A stretch of 64,000 nucleotides of DNA from Casimicrobiaceae bacterium (GTDB lineage Bacteria > Pseudomonadota > Gammaproteobacteria > Burkholderiales > Casimicrobiaceae): the NCBI GenBank assembly GCA_026646885.1, contig JAPKHK010000013.1, positions 44,238 through 108,237 on the forward strand, given 5' to 3'. The translations under genes were made by a program, and so were the position numbers. The notes under the pieces were generated by a model. It saw only the letters and a list, made by a program, of their open reading frames with translations. It had not been told where the DNA came from and did no database searches. This document shows positions 19,800 to 29,678 of the stretch, in pieces (within the stretch, counting starts at the first letter, position 1; the number at the start of each line of letters is the position of its first letter).

Positions 19800-21496
19800 A
19801 TGGACCCCAAGTCCGTCTATTTGTCGCGGCCCTGGCTGCCCTATTACGAACCCGGAGTGCCCGCCGAGGTTGCCGTTCCACAGCGCTCCGTGCCGGAGTT
19901 GTTCGACGAAGCGGTGGCACGCTTCAGCGCACGGCCGGCGGTGCACTTTCACGGCCGGGAAATCAGCTACCGCGAACTCGGAGAGCAAACCGAGCGTCTG
20001 GCGGAAAGCTTGAGCCGCCTCGGGCTCAAGCAAGGCGACCGGGTGGCGCTGTTTCTGCTCAACAGCCCGCAATTCGTGATTGCCTATTTCGCCATCCTCA
20101 AGCTCGGCTGCACGGTCACGCCGATCAGCCCGGTGTACACCAGCCACGAAGTGCGCCATCAGCTCGAGGACAGCGGCGCGCGCGTGGTGATCTGCCAGGA
20201 TATCCTCTGCGACAAAATCGAAAAGTCCGGCGTGCGCCCCGACTACCTGATCGTCGCCGGCGTTGCCGATTACCTCCCCGGATTCAAGAAAATGCTGGCG
20301 AAATCTTTCCTCGGCAAACTCGCTGGCGTCAACAGCGCCCCCACCCTGCCGCCAGGAAATCACGTCAAGCGCTTCCAGGACCTCATCGACCAAGGCCGCA
20401 GCGGCGTGCTGCGCGTGAGCTTCGATCCGGCCACCACCCTGGCCGCCCTGCCCTACACCGGCGGCACCACCGGCCATCCCAAAGGCGTGATGCTCACGCA
20501 TGCCAACCTGGTGGCCGCACAGACCGCCTCACAGGCCGTGTTCACTGGCATCGAGCCCGGCCGCGAGGTGGCCATGGCCTTTTTGCCCTTCTTCCATATT
20601 TACGGACAAGTGGTGCTGATGCTCAGCGGCCTGGTGGAAGGCTCGGCCCTGGTGCTGCTGACCACGCCCCACACCGAAGAGATTCTCGAAGCGATCGAGC
20701 GCTACCATGCCACGGTATTCTATGGCGTGCCCACGCTCTACGAATACCTCAAGGACCACAAAGACACCGCCAAGGTGAATTGGCGGCAGTTCAAGCTGCT
20801 GCTCTCCGGCGCCGACACTCTGCACGAATCGACCGCTCAGGGCTGGCTCAAGCGCACCGGCGCCGCCATCACCGAAGGCTACGGCCTCACCGAATGCGCC
20901 GCTTCGGCGCACGTGAACCCGCGCCATCGCGCCAAGAGCGGTTCTTTCGGCATTCCCGTGCCCAACATGCTGGCCGCCATCGTCGACCCGGAAAGCAAGG
21001 CTTTCCTGCCCGTAGGCGAGACCGGTGAGCTGATTCTCTCCGGCCCCAGCGTGATGCAGGGCTACTGGAACAAGCCCGAGGAAACGGCACGCAGCTTGAT
21101 CGAAATCGACGGCCGCAAATGGCTCTTTACCGGCGACTTGGTGCGCATGGACGAAGAGGGCTATTTCCACTTCTACGACCGCAGCAAGGACCTCATCAAG
21201 TACAAGGGCTACTCGGTGTTCGCCAAAGACATCGAGCACGTTCTCTACGAGCATGAACGCATCAAGGCCGCCGGCGTGATCGGCGTTCCCGACCCCGAAG
21301 TCGGCCAGCGCATCAAGGCAATCGTGGTTTTGCAGCCGGAGGCGCGCGGCAAGCTCACCGAGGAAGAAGTGATCGCCTATTGCCAAGCGCGGCTGGCGCC
21401 CTACAAAGTGCCCCATGTGGTGGAGTTCCGCGGCGAGCTGCCCAAAACCGACGTGGGCAAGGTCTCGCGGCGTGAGCTGCGCGAAGAGCACGGCAC

Positions 21497-21500
<4 letters not shown>
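19800..21500 (+). CDS. Acyl-CoA synthetase (AMP-forming)
   Basis: 566 residues, ANL superfamily: P-loop YTGGTTGHPKG, EGYGLTECAASAHVNP, WLFTGDLVRMDEEGYFHFYDR, and PKTDVGKVSRR with the catalytic Lys. It activates a fatty or aryl-alkanoic acid. The ATG at 19800 has GGAGG 4 nt upstream. The stop overlaps livG by 4 bp, so acid activation and import are expressed together. Confidence 0.92.
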
Positions 21501-22256
<756 letters not shown>

Positions 22257-22276
<20 letters not shown>

Positions 22277-23012
22277 GGTCAGCGACCTCACGGTGCGCTA
22301 CGACCGCGCGGTCATCGTCAACGGCGTTTCGCTCGCCGTGCATGAAGGCGAGCTGATCGGCCTGGTCGGTCCCAACGGCGCGGGCAAGTCCACCACCTTG
22401 CGCGCCATCGCCGGCCTCGTCACCTGGGACGCCGAAGTGAAGCGCGGTGTCTTCGGCGACATCGTGGTCGAAGGTGAGATCAAGTTTGGTGGCGAAAACC
22501 TCACGCGCCTGCCGCCCCATGAAATTCGCCGCCGCGGCCTGGTGCTCTGCCCGGAGCGGCGACGCCCGTTTCGGGAATTGAGCGTTCGCGAAAACCTGCT
22601 TGCCGGCGCTTACCTCGCCGCCCATCGCGCCGCAGCCGAGCAAAGCCTCGAGCGCTGCTACACGCTCTTCCCCAAGCTCAAGGAAAGGGCCGGGCAAATC
22701 GCCGGCACGCTCTCCGGCGGTGAACAGCAAATGCTCGCCATCGGGCGCGCGCTGATGCACGAGGCCAAGCTCTTGTGCATCGACGAGCCTTCGCTGGGTC
22801 TTGCCCCGAAGGTGGTCGAGGAAGTTTTCGCCGCCATCGCCGCGGTGCATGCCGCCGGCGTGCCGGTGTTGCTGGTCGAGCAGGAAGTGGGCAAGGTCTT
22901 TCAAATGGCCAGCCGCAATTACGTGCTCTCCCAAGGCCGCATCATCGCCCAAGGCACCGGCGCCCACCTGATGGCCGACGAAACGCTGCGGGCGGGGTAT
23001 TTGGGCTTATAG
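22257..23012 (+). CDS. livF: LivF-type ABC transporter ATP-binding protein
   Basis: 251 residues. Walker A GPNGAGKST, signature LSGGEQQMLAIGRAL, Walker B LLCIDEPSLGLAPK and switch LLVEQEV. It pairs with LivG on the branched-chain-type permease. The segment VTWDAEVKRGVFGDIVVEG after Walker A is longer than in standard LivF. It overlaps livG by 20 bp and is the last gene before the accessory region. Confidence 0.93.
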
Positions 23013-23038
23013 CGCCCCCCTCCACGCGACAGGCCCGG

Positions 23039-23266
23039 TCAGCCGGCCGCAAGCGCTTTGCGCAGCTGCGCGGCGTATTCCTCGAGTAGCGCGCGGGGCG
23101 GGTTCTTGCGCGGCCGGACCAGCGCGTGGCCCGGATTCAATTGCCCGAGGTCCATGAAAGCGAGAGTCAGTTCATCCTCATACACCCGCGAGGCCGGAAT
23201 CTCGCCCGCGATCAGGCGGCAAAAAATGCATTGGGCGGGATCGAGCACATCGACGTTCAGTGGCAT
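23039..23266 (-). pseudogene. Truncated HIT-family protein
   Basis: 75 residues matching the first half of HIT hydrolases: CIFCRLIAGEIPASRVYEDELTLAFMDLGQLNPGHALVRPRK. The catalytic histidine triad (HxHxH) that should follow about 40 residues later is missing; the frame stops 26 bp from the livF end. It is probably a remnant truncated when accessory DNA was inserted beside livF. A functional short protein cannot be excluded but would lack the active site. Confidence 0.75.
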
Positions 23267-23425
23267 GACGGGTCTTTGTGGCTTGGGTGGCTCAAGTAGG
23301 GATGCACGAGCGCGTGCGGACTCTGTCCCGCATCGGTACCTCTTCAGCCACGATCATAAGCCCGCTGTCCACCGCCCGCCTCATTCGCCGACGCCCCCAC
23401 CAGCGGATGTTTTCGGCAGGCTAGA

Positions 23426-23824
23426 TCAATCGAGCTGCGGTAGGTCATCCGAAATGACAAACCACGGCGCCTTGCCTTTCACACAATGGTGCACTTCCGG
23501 TCGCAAGCTCGGATCATCATCCAGGCACCCCGCCGGAATTTCGATGAGCGGCGGGCAAGAAAATGCATCCGGAACCCGCGAGCCGCAGCGACCGCAGAAG
23601 CACGAATGATACGCAGGTGGAGCATGTCGAATCGGAGCTTGGTACACTCGGACCAGCTCCTCGCCCTGCAGCATCTTGAAGTCATCGGGAGCCACATAGA
23701 CGCCTGCCGCAAAGGCCGAACCGGTAGCCTTGCGACAACGGGCACAATGGCAAAGCTCAAACGGCCCTTTGATATTGCGCGCCTCAAACTGCACACCGCC
23801 ACAGAGACAACTGCCTCGAATCAT
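23426..23824 (-). CDS. GFA/CENP-V family zinc protein
   Basis: 132 residues with the zinc-binding pattern of the glutathione-dependent formaldehyde-activating family: GSCLCGGVQFEA, CHCARCRKATGSAF and CFCGRCGSRVPD. Such proteins bind two zinc ions; the enzymatic claim for the founding member is disputed, so only the fold is secure. It lies 10 bp downstream of the following lipoprotein gene on the same strand. Confidence 0.9.
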   Translation of the reverse strand: MIRGSCLCGGVQFEARNIKGPFELCHCARCRKATGSAFAAGVYVAPDDFKMLQGEELVRVYQAPIRHAPPAYHSCFCGRCGSRVPDAFSCPPLIEIPAGCLDDDPSLRPEVHHCVKGKAPWFVISDDLPQLD

Positions 23825-23834
23825 CTGATACTCC

Positions 23835-25376
23835 TCACCATGGTCCGCGCCGCCGGCCGTCCCAATTCACGGGTGGCGACGAAACACAGCAGTGCGCCCA
23901 CCCAGTTCCCCGCCGGCCGCGCCTCAAAGCGGCTTCGTGGGCGAGCCGGTAGGACTCGCACCACGCCAGAATCTGGGGATACAAACTCTCGACGCTCGCT
24001 CCCGCACTCCTGTTTCGATACAATCGCAGCAGCTCCGCCCGGAACGGAGCGAACCGCGTGAAGCCGCGGCCACTGTCTCCCATCGAGTCGTCGAGCGCGG
24101 CAACCAATCGGCCACGCTCCGCACTGGGAACGACGTCCTCGGCGTAGAGGGCCACGAGCGCCCAGTTCATCAACTCCAGGAACACAGACATCGCGTTGCC
24201 GTAGCTGTCGGCCGACGTGCCCGCCTTGGTCCAGAAGGCACGATCGGCAAACGTGCGCGTGATCTGATCGCGATAGGGGGCGGCCGCGGGGTTGATGAAT
24301 CCGTGGTTCAACTCGGTAAACGCGATCTCGCCGCGCCGGAAAGCGGCGGCCTCGGCAGAAAGTTGCGCATCGCCGGGCTGCGGGTAGGGAAAGTTCACGT
24401 GCGCCTGCAGCTCCCGATAGCCGTTGCTCTCCAACCACGTCACCGACTGGCTCCCTCCGACGAGCGGAGAGAACACGATCTTGTACCCGTCGTAAGCGCG
24501 CATTTTCGGAAAGCGGAGGCGCAGCCAATCGAGCATCCCCGACAGATTGATGCGCTCCCGGAAGTAGGCTTCCTGGGCGCGATAGACGCCCTGTTGGTTA
24601 CGGAAAAACTCCCGGAACCGGCTCGCGTCGGCAAACGCCTGCATCTCCCCCAGGTAGGGCGCCAAAGTGTTCTGGGTGCTGCCCGAAAAGCCGGTGCGGT
24701 CGTAGACCGCGCTCCGGACGATTCTGTCGTTCGCTCCAAACGCGAACGAGAAAGCGTTCATCTTGATCTCGAAGTAGCGGCGCGCGACAAGCTCACGGTC
24801 CAGCGCGGCGACAAATGGGTGATCGGCGAACGGCATGAACCAAGCCGTTGCCGCGTCATAGTAGGGCGACTCGCGTGCGACGAGGTACTTGCTCGCGCGC
24901 CCCGTGGGCGTCATGGCGATGGCGATGTTGACTAGCTCGTAGACCTCGGGACGCTCGACTTCGATGCGGCCGCGATGCGCGTTCTGGTAGGTTTCGTCGA
25001 ACTGAGCCATCGGCGCAGCGCCGACGATGCGCGTTGGATACTCGACGCCGTTGAAATGAATGATGAAATCGGCTTTCTCCCCCAAGGCGACCGCCCGGCT
25101 CAACGAGCGCCCCCCGGAAACGAAGCGGACCTCTCGACGTTCTCCGCGCGGCACGATGATCGTATAGACGTCCGGGTTCTGCCCGGCCGACAGAGTCCAG
25201 CTCTCCTTCGACTCGCCGACCCACACTTCCACCACGGGGGCTGAAGCTCTGAGGACATTGCTCTCCCGGGCTCCACCGCCGCTCACCGTCACGCAGGCGG
25301 CGACACCGAGCGCGAGGATGAGAGCGATCTCTCGTACGGGAACGACTCGTCTCCACAACCTCGTGTCACCTTGCAT
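23835..25376 (-). CDS. Large putative lipoprotein, DUF4932-like
   Basis: 513 residues. A lipobox LGVAAC near residue 28 suggests a lipid-anchored protein. No catalytic family is certain. The segment AFTELNHGFINPAAAPY resembles the E-L-N-H-x-F-(V/I)-N-P signature I recall from DUF4932, thought to be peptidase-like, so a degenerate metallopeptidase is possible. A segment WALVALYAEDVVP follows. The C-terminal ~25 residues (RRGRRGTGWAHCC) look unconserved. It is the first gene of a pair with the GFA protein. Confidence 0.6.
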   Translation of the reverse strand: MQGDTRLWRRVVPVREIALILALGVAACVTVSGGGARESNVLRASAPVVEVWVGESKESWTLSAGQNPDVYTIIVPRGERREVRFVSGGRSLSRAVALGEKADFIIHFNGVEYPTRIVGAAPMAQFDETYQNAHRGRIEVERPEVYELVNIAIAMTPTGRASKYLVARESPYYDAATAWFMPFADHPFVAALDRELVARRYFEIKMNAFSFAFGANDRIVRSAVYDRTGFSGSTQNTLAPYLGEMQAFADASRFREFFRNQQGVYRAQEAYFRERINLSGMLDWLRLRFPKMRAYDGYKIVFSPLVGGSQSVTWLESNGYRELQAHVNFPYPQPGDAQLSAEAAAFRRGEIAFTELNHGFINPAAAPYRDQITRTFADRAFWTKAGTSADSYGNAMSVFLELMNWALVALYAEDVVPSAERGRLVAALDDSMGDSGRGFTRFAPFRAELLRLYRNRSAGASVESLYPQILAWCESYRLAHEAALRRGRRGTGWAHCCVSSPPVNWDGRRRGPW

Positions 25377-25419
25377 CTGAGAACTCTCCGATCAAGCAGC
25401 CGCAAGCCGGCCCCGTTTT

Positions 25420-25530
25420 GTCAACGACCACGAAGCCTGCAATATTACTCGCAACGGCGAACAGTCGGTTGTGGCGCTTACTCTCGAAGATTTCAAAGCG
25501 CTCGAAGAAACCGCGTACCTCTTCAGCGCC
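25420..25530 (+). pseudogene. Phd/YefM antitoxin fragment
   Basis: In this frame the translation VNDHEACNITRNGEQSVVAL then TLEDFKALEETAYL matches the middle of YefM/Phd antitoxins (consensus like VNSDSEPLIVTRQNG ... SLEDYNALEETAYL). There is no start upstream and no normal C-terminus. It runs into TGGTTAGGCGC, which looks like an attC outer arm (GTTAGGC at 25533). Probably the relic of a yefM/yoeB cassette. Confidence 0.6.
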
Positions 25531-25615
25531 TGGTTAGGCGCAATGTCGGAAGGCGAGACCTCACACCCCGTTTTCTCTTGGCACCGCTGCCACGAATCAA
25601 GCAGGGTCTCTTGTT

Positions 25616-26740
25616 CTACGGGCAATAGGCGTAGGGTGGGGGCCCGTGCTGGTTTGCACGGTTCTGCAGCTGCAGCCGATAGAAAGCCAAGCGGATGTTC
25701 GTATCCGAGTACACTGGGTCGGTTCCACCACTCGGCCAGTACTGAGAAGCGTCACTATCCGTGAGTGATGCGTTGAGATCACCTTGCACACCTTTCCATG
25801 TCGCCTTGGACACGGGGGTGGTGAACAGTGATGGATCAATGACCATCCTTTGAGTTTGAAAGCAACCCGGCCCACGCACACACAACGTAGGCGCCACATG
25901 CCATCCCCACCGCACATAGCAGTTCGGATTGTTCTTTGTGTTGACATACAGGTTGCCCCGGATCCACACCTTCTTCGGCGAAAGCCCCATGTTGATCATC
26001 AGTCGGCACATCTCGTGGGCTCGCGCCCAGCAGCCATCATCAGGATAGCGAAAGGGAATGCACGGTGCCGGTACCGTGAGCGGATTGCAGCTGGTGGCAT
26101 CCATCGCGTTGAAGACCTGCTGTGCCTTTGTCATCGACATGCACCGGAACCACCACCACGGCCACCACCTCCAGAACCATATCCGTTCCAGCAAATCCCT
26201 GATCCATCCTGGCGGCCATCTTTCAAGCGGCGGAAATTCCGGCGGGAAAGTGGGAAGTGGGATCTCCGGGCCTGGCTTAAGTTGACGGACATCGATGATG
26301 TTATGCTCGTCATCCTCCGTGAGGATTATCGGCCCCCGACTCTGTACCGCCTCGAGCAGTTGCTTTTCCAATTCGTCAAAGTGCGGCTGCTCCCGCCGCA
26401 GTATGTGGCGCCCGTGTGAAAGCTCCAGTTCTACACCGAGCACACTCTCGTCAATCTGACGAACTCCAAGGACGCGGCTAAGGTGTGGGATGAGCAGTCG
26501 TGTAATTACCGAGGTGTCCGGGTCGATCTCCAGGTAGACAGGCAGCCGCAGCTTGCTCAGCCCGTCCAGGATTTGTGTGAAACCGACCGAGCGGCGATCG
26601 GTCGAGTCCAGACGCACACGGCGCCCTCCCTCTAGTTCCACAAAAAGACCGCGTTCGGCACGTAGAAGCTCGGCAGGTGCTCTATCGAGTGGCGGATCGA
26701 AACGTATGACGGTCGAAACAATCGCATTAGGGTTCGGCAT
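25616..26740 (-). CDS. Protein-glutaminase-like (protein deamidase) domain protein
   Basis: 374 residues, no signal peptide. The C-terminal ~150 residues show the protein-glutaminase arrangement: DDGCWARAHEM (Cys237), RWGWHVAPTLCV (His281) and MVIDPSL (Asp302), a Cys-His-Asp triad in the order of Chryseobacterium protein glutaminase. Family knowledge: such enzymes deamidate glutamine side chains of proteins. The N-terminal ~160 residues resemble no family I know. A linker rich in Pro is followed by a striking run WFWRWWPWWWFR (188-199). It is flanked by gene relics in accessory DNA. A ribosome site (AAGGAGGTCG) precedes the ATG. Confidence 0.7.
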   Translation of the reverse strand: MPNPNAIVSTVIRFDPPLDRAPAELLRAERGLFVELEGGRRVRLDSTDRRSVGFTQILDGLSKLRLPVYLEIDPDTSVITRLLIPHLSRVLGVRQIDESVLGVELELSHGRHILRREQPHFDELEKQLLEAVQSRGPIILTEDDEHNIIDVRQLKPGPEIPLPTFPPEFPPLERWPPGWIRDLLERIWFWRWWPWWWFRCMSMTKAQQVFNAMDATSCNPLTVPAPCIPFRYPDDGCWARAHEMCRLMINMGLSPKKVWIRGNLYVNTKNNPNCYVRWGWHVAPTLCVRGPGCFQTQRMVIDPSLFTTPVSKATWKGVQGDLNASLTDSDASQYWPSGGTDPVYSDTNIRLAFYRLQLQNRANQHGPPPYAYCP

Positions 26741-26755
26741 TTCGACCTCCTTAAG

Positions 26756-26983
26756 TTAGGTGTTGAGCGCCTCGGCACAAGCCTGCTGACCCGCAACCTC
26801 CGCAGGAACAACCTCGCCCTTCTCCGACTCAGCAACAAGCACCAGGATTGGCTGGGCAGATTTATCGGCTAGCAATGCCAATGCCCAATCGGCGACCACT
26901 GGGCCTTCTTCCTCGAACGCGGCGAGATGAACACCCCTGATTCCTTGGGCGTCTGAGGCTTGTGCTTCTCGAATTCGCACCAT
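26756..26983 (-). pseudogene. Truncated GNAT acetyltransferase
   Basis: 75 residues: VRIREAQASDAQGIRGVHLAAF, VADWALALL and LVLVAESEKGEVV match the N-terminal third of a GNAT acetyltransferase. The acetyl-CoA binding core that normally follows (GHVLF ... RGxGxG/A) is absent. It ends 15 bp before the protein-glutaminase-like gene. Most likely a recombination relic. Confidence 0.7.
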
Positions 26984-27832
26984 GTCGTCAAGAAAATCTA
27001 CGTAAAGTGGGGAACCGATTTGACGTCTCTTTGCCGCGAAGTGCTCAGGGAAACCATGCCGCGCCTCGACGGTGTCGCGCAGGCACCGAAGCGACTGCGG
27101 GCAGTGCTCGCCCCGGAGGAAGTTGCGGGAACTTGCTATGACTATACGCACTGGCGTTGCCCTAGCCCGCGCAATTGGGCTGCCCCGACGAGCGCGGTGA
27201 GTGGTGACATCTCCACCGGCCATTGGGCGTCGCCGCCCGTGAGCTAGGCGACCTGCCGACAGTTTCCTTGCGTGTGCCCCACGGCCGCCACGTAATGTCC
27301 GACCCTGTCGGAACGCGTTCCGGGCACCGTCTGAAGCAAAACCAGAGGTTACGAGACGGTGCGTTAATCGTTCTTCGGAGAAGGACTTGCCTTGCGCAGA
27401 ATACATGCGGCGACCCTCCGGTACACTCGCACTCGGGATTCGATCGAATCGCCCAGTGAAAGATGAGTGCGCAGGCCGAATTAGGACACTGTTTTGATCG
27501 AGGGTGAAGCGTTAGAATGCGCATCCAAACTGCGGAAACCTCGACTGATCCGCAGCCGAAACGCGTCCAAACTGGAGCGGAAAGCGGGGAGGTAGGCACG
27601 GTGCCCCCTAGGCCCGCAAAGGCCATCGCCGATGGCAGCGAATAGGCAGAAGTCTTGGCACTGGGTGTAGGGGCTTCCTCTGCCCTTTGTTTGTCTTGGC
27701 CCTGGTGCATGCCCATGATCTTGTCGGACGCTTGCTCCAGTCGCTAAACGCGATGGCGCAACTCATCAGGTATGCCGCTGCGCTCCTGGACGCAAGTATT
27801 ACTGGCTCCTACTGACATCCTTGTGACGGCTA
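26984..27832. other. Gene-poor stretch at the left end of the cassette array
   Basis: About 850 bp in which I find no convincing gene. A minus-strand frame (27162-27716) is rich in Pro/Arg/Ser and matches nothing. The right end (27832 leftward) begins TTAGCCGTC on the minus strand, which has the form of a cassette start, but no matching attC is recognisable to its left. Probably decayed cassettes. Confidence 0.5.
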
Positions 27833-28423
27833 ATCGGGATAGGAAGAAGCCTCGCGGCCCCTCCCTCCCACACCACCGGACGTACGGGTCACGTATCCGC
27901 GCCTAAAGCGGTACCGGAAGTCACAGTAGGCCGCGCCTTCCATTATGGTTTGCGTGCGCGTAAGTTCGACAGCAGGCGCTCCGACCTCGGCGACGTAATA
28001 GTCAAAATCGCAGACCAAGAGTGCGCCTAACTCGGGTTCGCCCAGTGCTTTGAAGAACTCCGCAAAACCACATCGGTTCACGTTGTAGTCGCGAACGTCA
28101 TTGTCGTCCCGGAGCAACTCCCGCTCGACCACGTCGCCGATTCTTGGTCGCAACTCGTTCCACACCCCCTGCCATTTCTCGCGGGGGCTGCCTCTCTGTT
28201 TCTCGCCAATCCGCAAATACACGGATCGCACCCAGTCACTCAATGCCCTGGCGATCAGCTCATCGGCCTTGTCTTTCCCCATTTCCATGCGCAAGGCACG
28301 CAGGATTGGTACGAGGACTTGTGCCTGCAGTTTGACCTCGTCGAGAAACGGAATTGGAATTCCTCCTTGCGTACTCCTGTATTTCTCCAATCGCAAATTA
28401 CTCTGGCACCGATTCCTGCCCAA
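27830..28423 (-). pseudogene. L-2-amino-thiazoline-4-carboxylate hydrolase family, damaged at both ends
   Basis: The translation GIPIPFLDEVKLQAQVLVPI through ELGALLVCDFDYYVAEVGAP and ELTRTQTIMEGAAYCDFRYR matches the ATC hydrolase family (L-cysteine formation from 2-amino-thiazoline-4-carboxylate). The body is intact, but no ATG start is available (only TTG at 28423) and the IS21 remnant lies just upstream. At the 3' end the frame loses its native stop after YRFR and reads through the intron relic, adding about 20 foreign residues (GYVTRTSGGVGGRGREASSY). Confidence 0.72.
27833..27900 (-). mobile_element. Group IIC intron 3' end relic, copy 3
   Basis: Minus strand: the 3' half and loop of domain V (GGATACGTGACCCGTACG then TCCGGTGGTGTGG), a domain VI-like stem and the 3' terminus TTCCTATCCCGAT. 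It lacks the first arm of domain V and everything upstream. The 3' end abuts TTAGCC, a cassette start. Confidence 0.75.
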
Positions 28424-28482
28424 CGTAGAGGCAACCGGGCCGGAACGGCATAGCGCCCTGGCCCTCTTCGGCGTCTCGCTAT

Positions 28483-28653
28483 ATCCTCGATCGCCTGCTG
28501 CACCACGCCGTCACGCTCAACATTCGCGGCAACTCCTACCGCCTCAAGGAAAGGCTCAAGGCCGGGCTCGTTCGCCTATTCGACGACGAGGCTCAACCGC
28601 AACCGGGTGGGGAAATTTGAATTACCACAATGGGGAAAATTCGCTTGCCCTTG
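28483..28653 (+). mobile_element. IS21-family remnant (istB C-terminus and right end)
   Basis: In frame, ILDRLLHHAVTLNIRGNSYR then LKERLKAGLVRLFDDE is the IstB C-terminus, ending at a TGA (28618-28620). The IS21-type terminal sequence TGGGGAAAATTCGCTTGCCC TTGAC follows (28631-28653). The rest of istB, istA and the left end are gone. The element cuts into the attC of the MazF cassette. Confidence 0.8.
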
Positions 28654-28675
28654 ACGCTGGAACGAATTGTTAGCC
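28654..28675 (-). repeat. attC remnant of the MazF cassette
   Basis: The outer core GTTAGCC (28669-28675) and about 15 bp of inner sequence survive; the rest was replaced by the IS21 end. GTTAGCCGCC matches the start of this cassette next to the intron relic at 29305, and the mazF stop codon lies within the core. Confidence 0.6.
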
Positions 28676-29008
28676 GCCGATAACTTCGTTAAGGCCGTCA
28701 ACTACCTGTGCAAGCTCTTCTGGATTGATAATCCCTATCCTTCTGCCAATACGTTCAGTGGAAAGCGTGCGTATCTGGCTGATCTTCACCCAAGAACGCT
28801 TGGGTAGTTTGCATTTCAGAATTTCATATGTCAGCGGAAACCCGGCGCGCTGCTCTTGCCTGGTGAGTGCCATGGCAATGACCGTGCCAGACCGCTCATT
28901 GAAGACATCTTGACTCAAGATGAGAACTGGCCGCTCTCCGGATTGCTCCCGGCCAATGGTTGGATTGAGATCGGCCCAGCGGATCTCACCCCTCAGTATT
29001 TTGGCCAT
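28670..29008 (-). CDS. mazF: MazF/PemK-family toxin
   Basis: 112 residues with MazF signatures: [42 protein letters not shown] and a C-terminal [14 protein letters not shown]. MazF toxins are sequence-specific ribonucleases. The start overlaps the upstream antitoxin by 16 bp. The stop (TAA) lies inside the residual attC core GTTAGCC, as is usual for cassette genes. Confidence 0.93.
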   Translation of the reverse strand: MAKILRGEIRWADLNPTIGREQSGERPVLILSQDVFNERSGTVIAMALTRQEQRAGFPLTYEILKCKLPKRSWVKISQIRTLSTERIGRRIGIINPEELAQVVDGLNEVIGG

Positions 29009-29235
29009 GCTGCCAATTCCTCAGACAGGCCCTCATCCGCCAATGCCTTCTCGAAGGCCGGATCAAGTTTTGCGCATTCCTCGGCCAGACGGCTGCGTTC
29101 CATTCGCTCCAGCTTCTCCTGCACCGCCTCCTGGATGGCTCGGCTGCGGTTGGTAAACACATGCCGCCTCACCAGTTCATCTACCCTGGCAAGCACCCCT
29201 TCTTCGATAGTGATGGCTACTTTGGTTTGGCTCAT
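28993..29235 (-). CDS. Ribbon-helix-helix antitoxin partner of MazF
   Basis: 80 residues: [19 protein letters not shown] then [19 protein letters not shown] is a CopG/RHH DNA-binding domain, followed by a charged C-terminal toxin-binding tail. It precedes and overlaps mazF, the standard order for autoregulated modules. Its start is preceded by GTGAGGTGCC. A dyad at 29252-29270 just upstream is the probable operator. Confidence 0.9.
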   Translation of the reverse strand: MSQTKVAITIEEGVLARVDELVRRHVFTNRSRAIQEAVQEKLERMERSRLAEECAKLDPAFEKALADEGLSEELAAWPKY

Positions 29236-29251
29236 AACGGCACCTCACGGA

Positions 29252-29270
29252 GTATGATGATTGATCATAC
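29252..29270. promoter_or_regulatory. Dyad operator candidate of the MazF/antitoxin module
   Basis: GTATGATGATTGATCATAC: half-sites GTATGAT and ATCATAC separated by 5 bp, 17 bp upstream of the antitoxin start. RHH antitoxins bind such short inverted repeats. Confidence 0.55.
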
Positions 29271-29304
29271 CCGCGAAGTTCTCACGGTGCAATCCGAGGC
29301 GGCT

Positions 29305-29378
29305 ATCGGGATAGGAAGAAGCCTTGCGGCCTCCCCCTCCCACACCACCGGACATACGGGTCACGTATCCGGCGGTTC
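29305..29378 (-). mobile_element. Group IIC intron 3' end relic, copy 2
   Basis: Minus strand: domain V GAACCGCCGGATACGTGACC with return arm TCCGGTGGT (CGC triad type of class C), domain VI-like stem, and terminus TTCCTATCCCGAT. The next bases are AGCCGCC, the start of the MazF cassette. No RT gene or 5' intron end is present. The next 211 bp to the right (29379-29589) hold no recognisable gene. Confidence 0.8.
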
Positions 29379-29589
29379 CTTGAAACGTCGTTTGTCTCAT
29401 GCTGCTCTTGCTGGTGCCAGCTCGGGCACCCGCTTGTCGATAGAGGACTTCGCGGTCACGTGCCCGCTCGTCCGGAATGCATCACGCCTCATATCCGGTT
29501 TTTGTTCATCGCCCTGCGATTTCGCCTTGGGCCAATGTGTCGAGGAACTGTTGCATGGCGTGTTGGCGAGTGGTAGCCGGGTGGGCGCC

Positions 29590-29660
29590 TTCTAACGTTC
29601 AAGCTCAGCGGCGCGACGGGTCTTCATCGCGGGCGCGTCCCCTGGAACGACGGGTTCGGC
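29590..29660 (-). repeat. attC site of the TumE/TumA cassette (diverged)
   Basis: Outer cores TTCTAAC (29590-29596) and GTTCGGC (29654-29660) flank imperfect inner arms (GGCGCGAC / GGGCGCGTC). The right core matches the cassette start TTCGGCC beside the intron relic at 30376. Confidence 0.6.
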
Positions 29661-29678
29661 CTCTGAAATGCAGTCACG

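Noticed and set aside
26756..26790. GTTAGG...TTGAGCGCC beside the GNAT fragment as an attC half
   Set aside because: The order of core and GTTGAGCGCC box is reversed relative to the real attC sites, and there is no partner core.
27162..27716. 184-codon minus-strand frame left of the array
   Set aside because: Low-complexity Pro/Ser/Arg composition, no domain, and no ribosome site.
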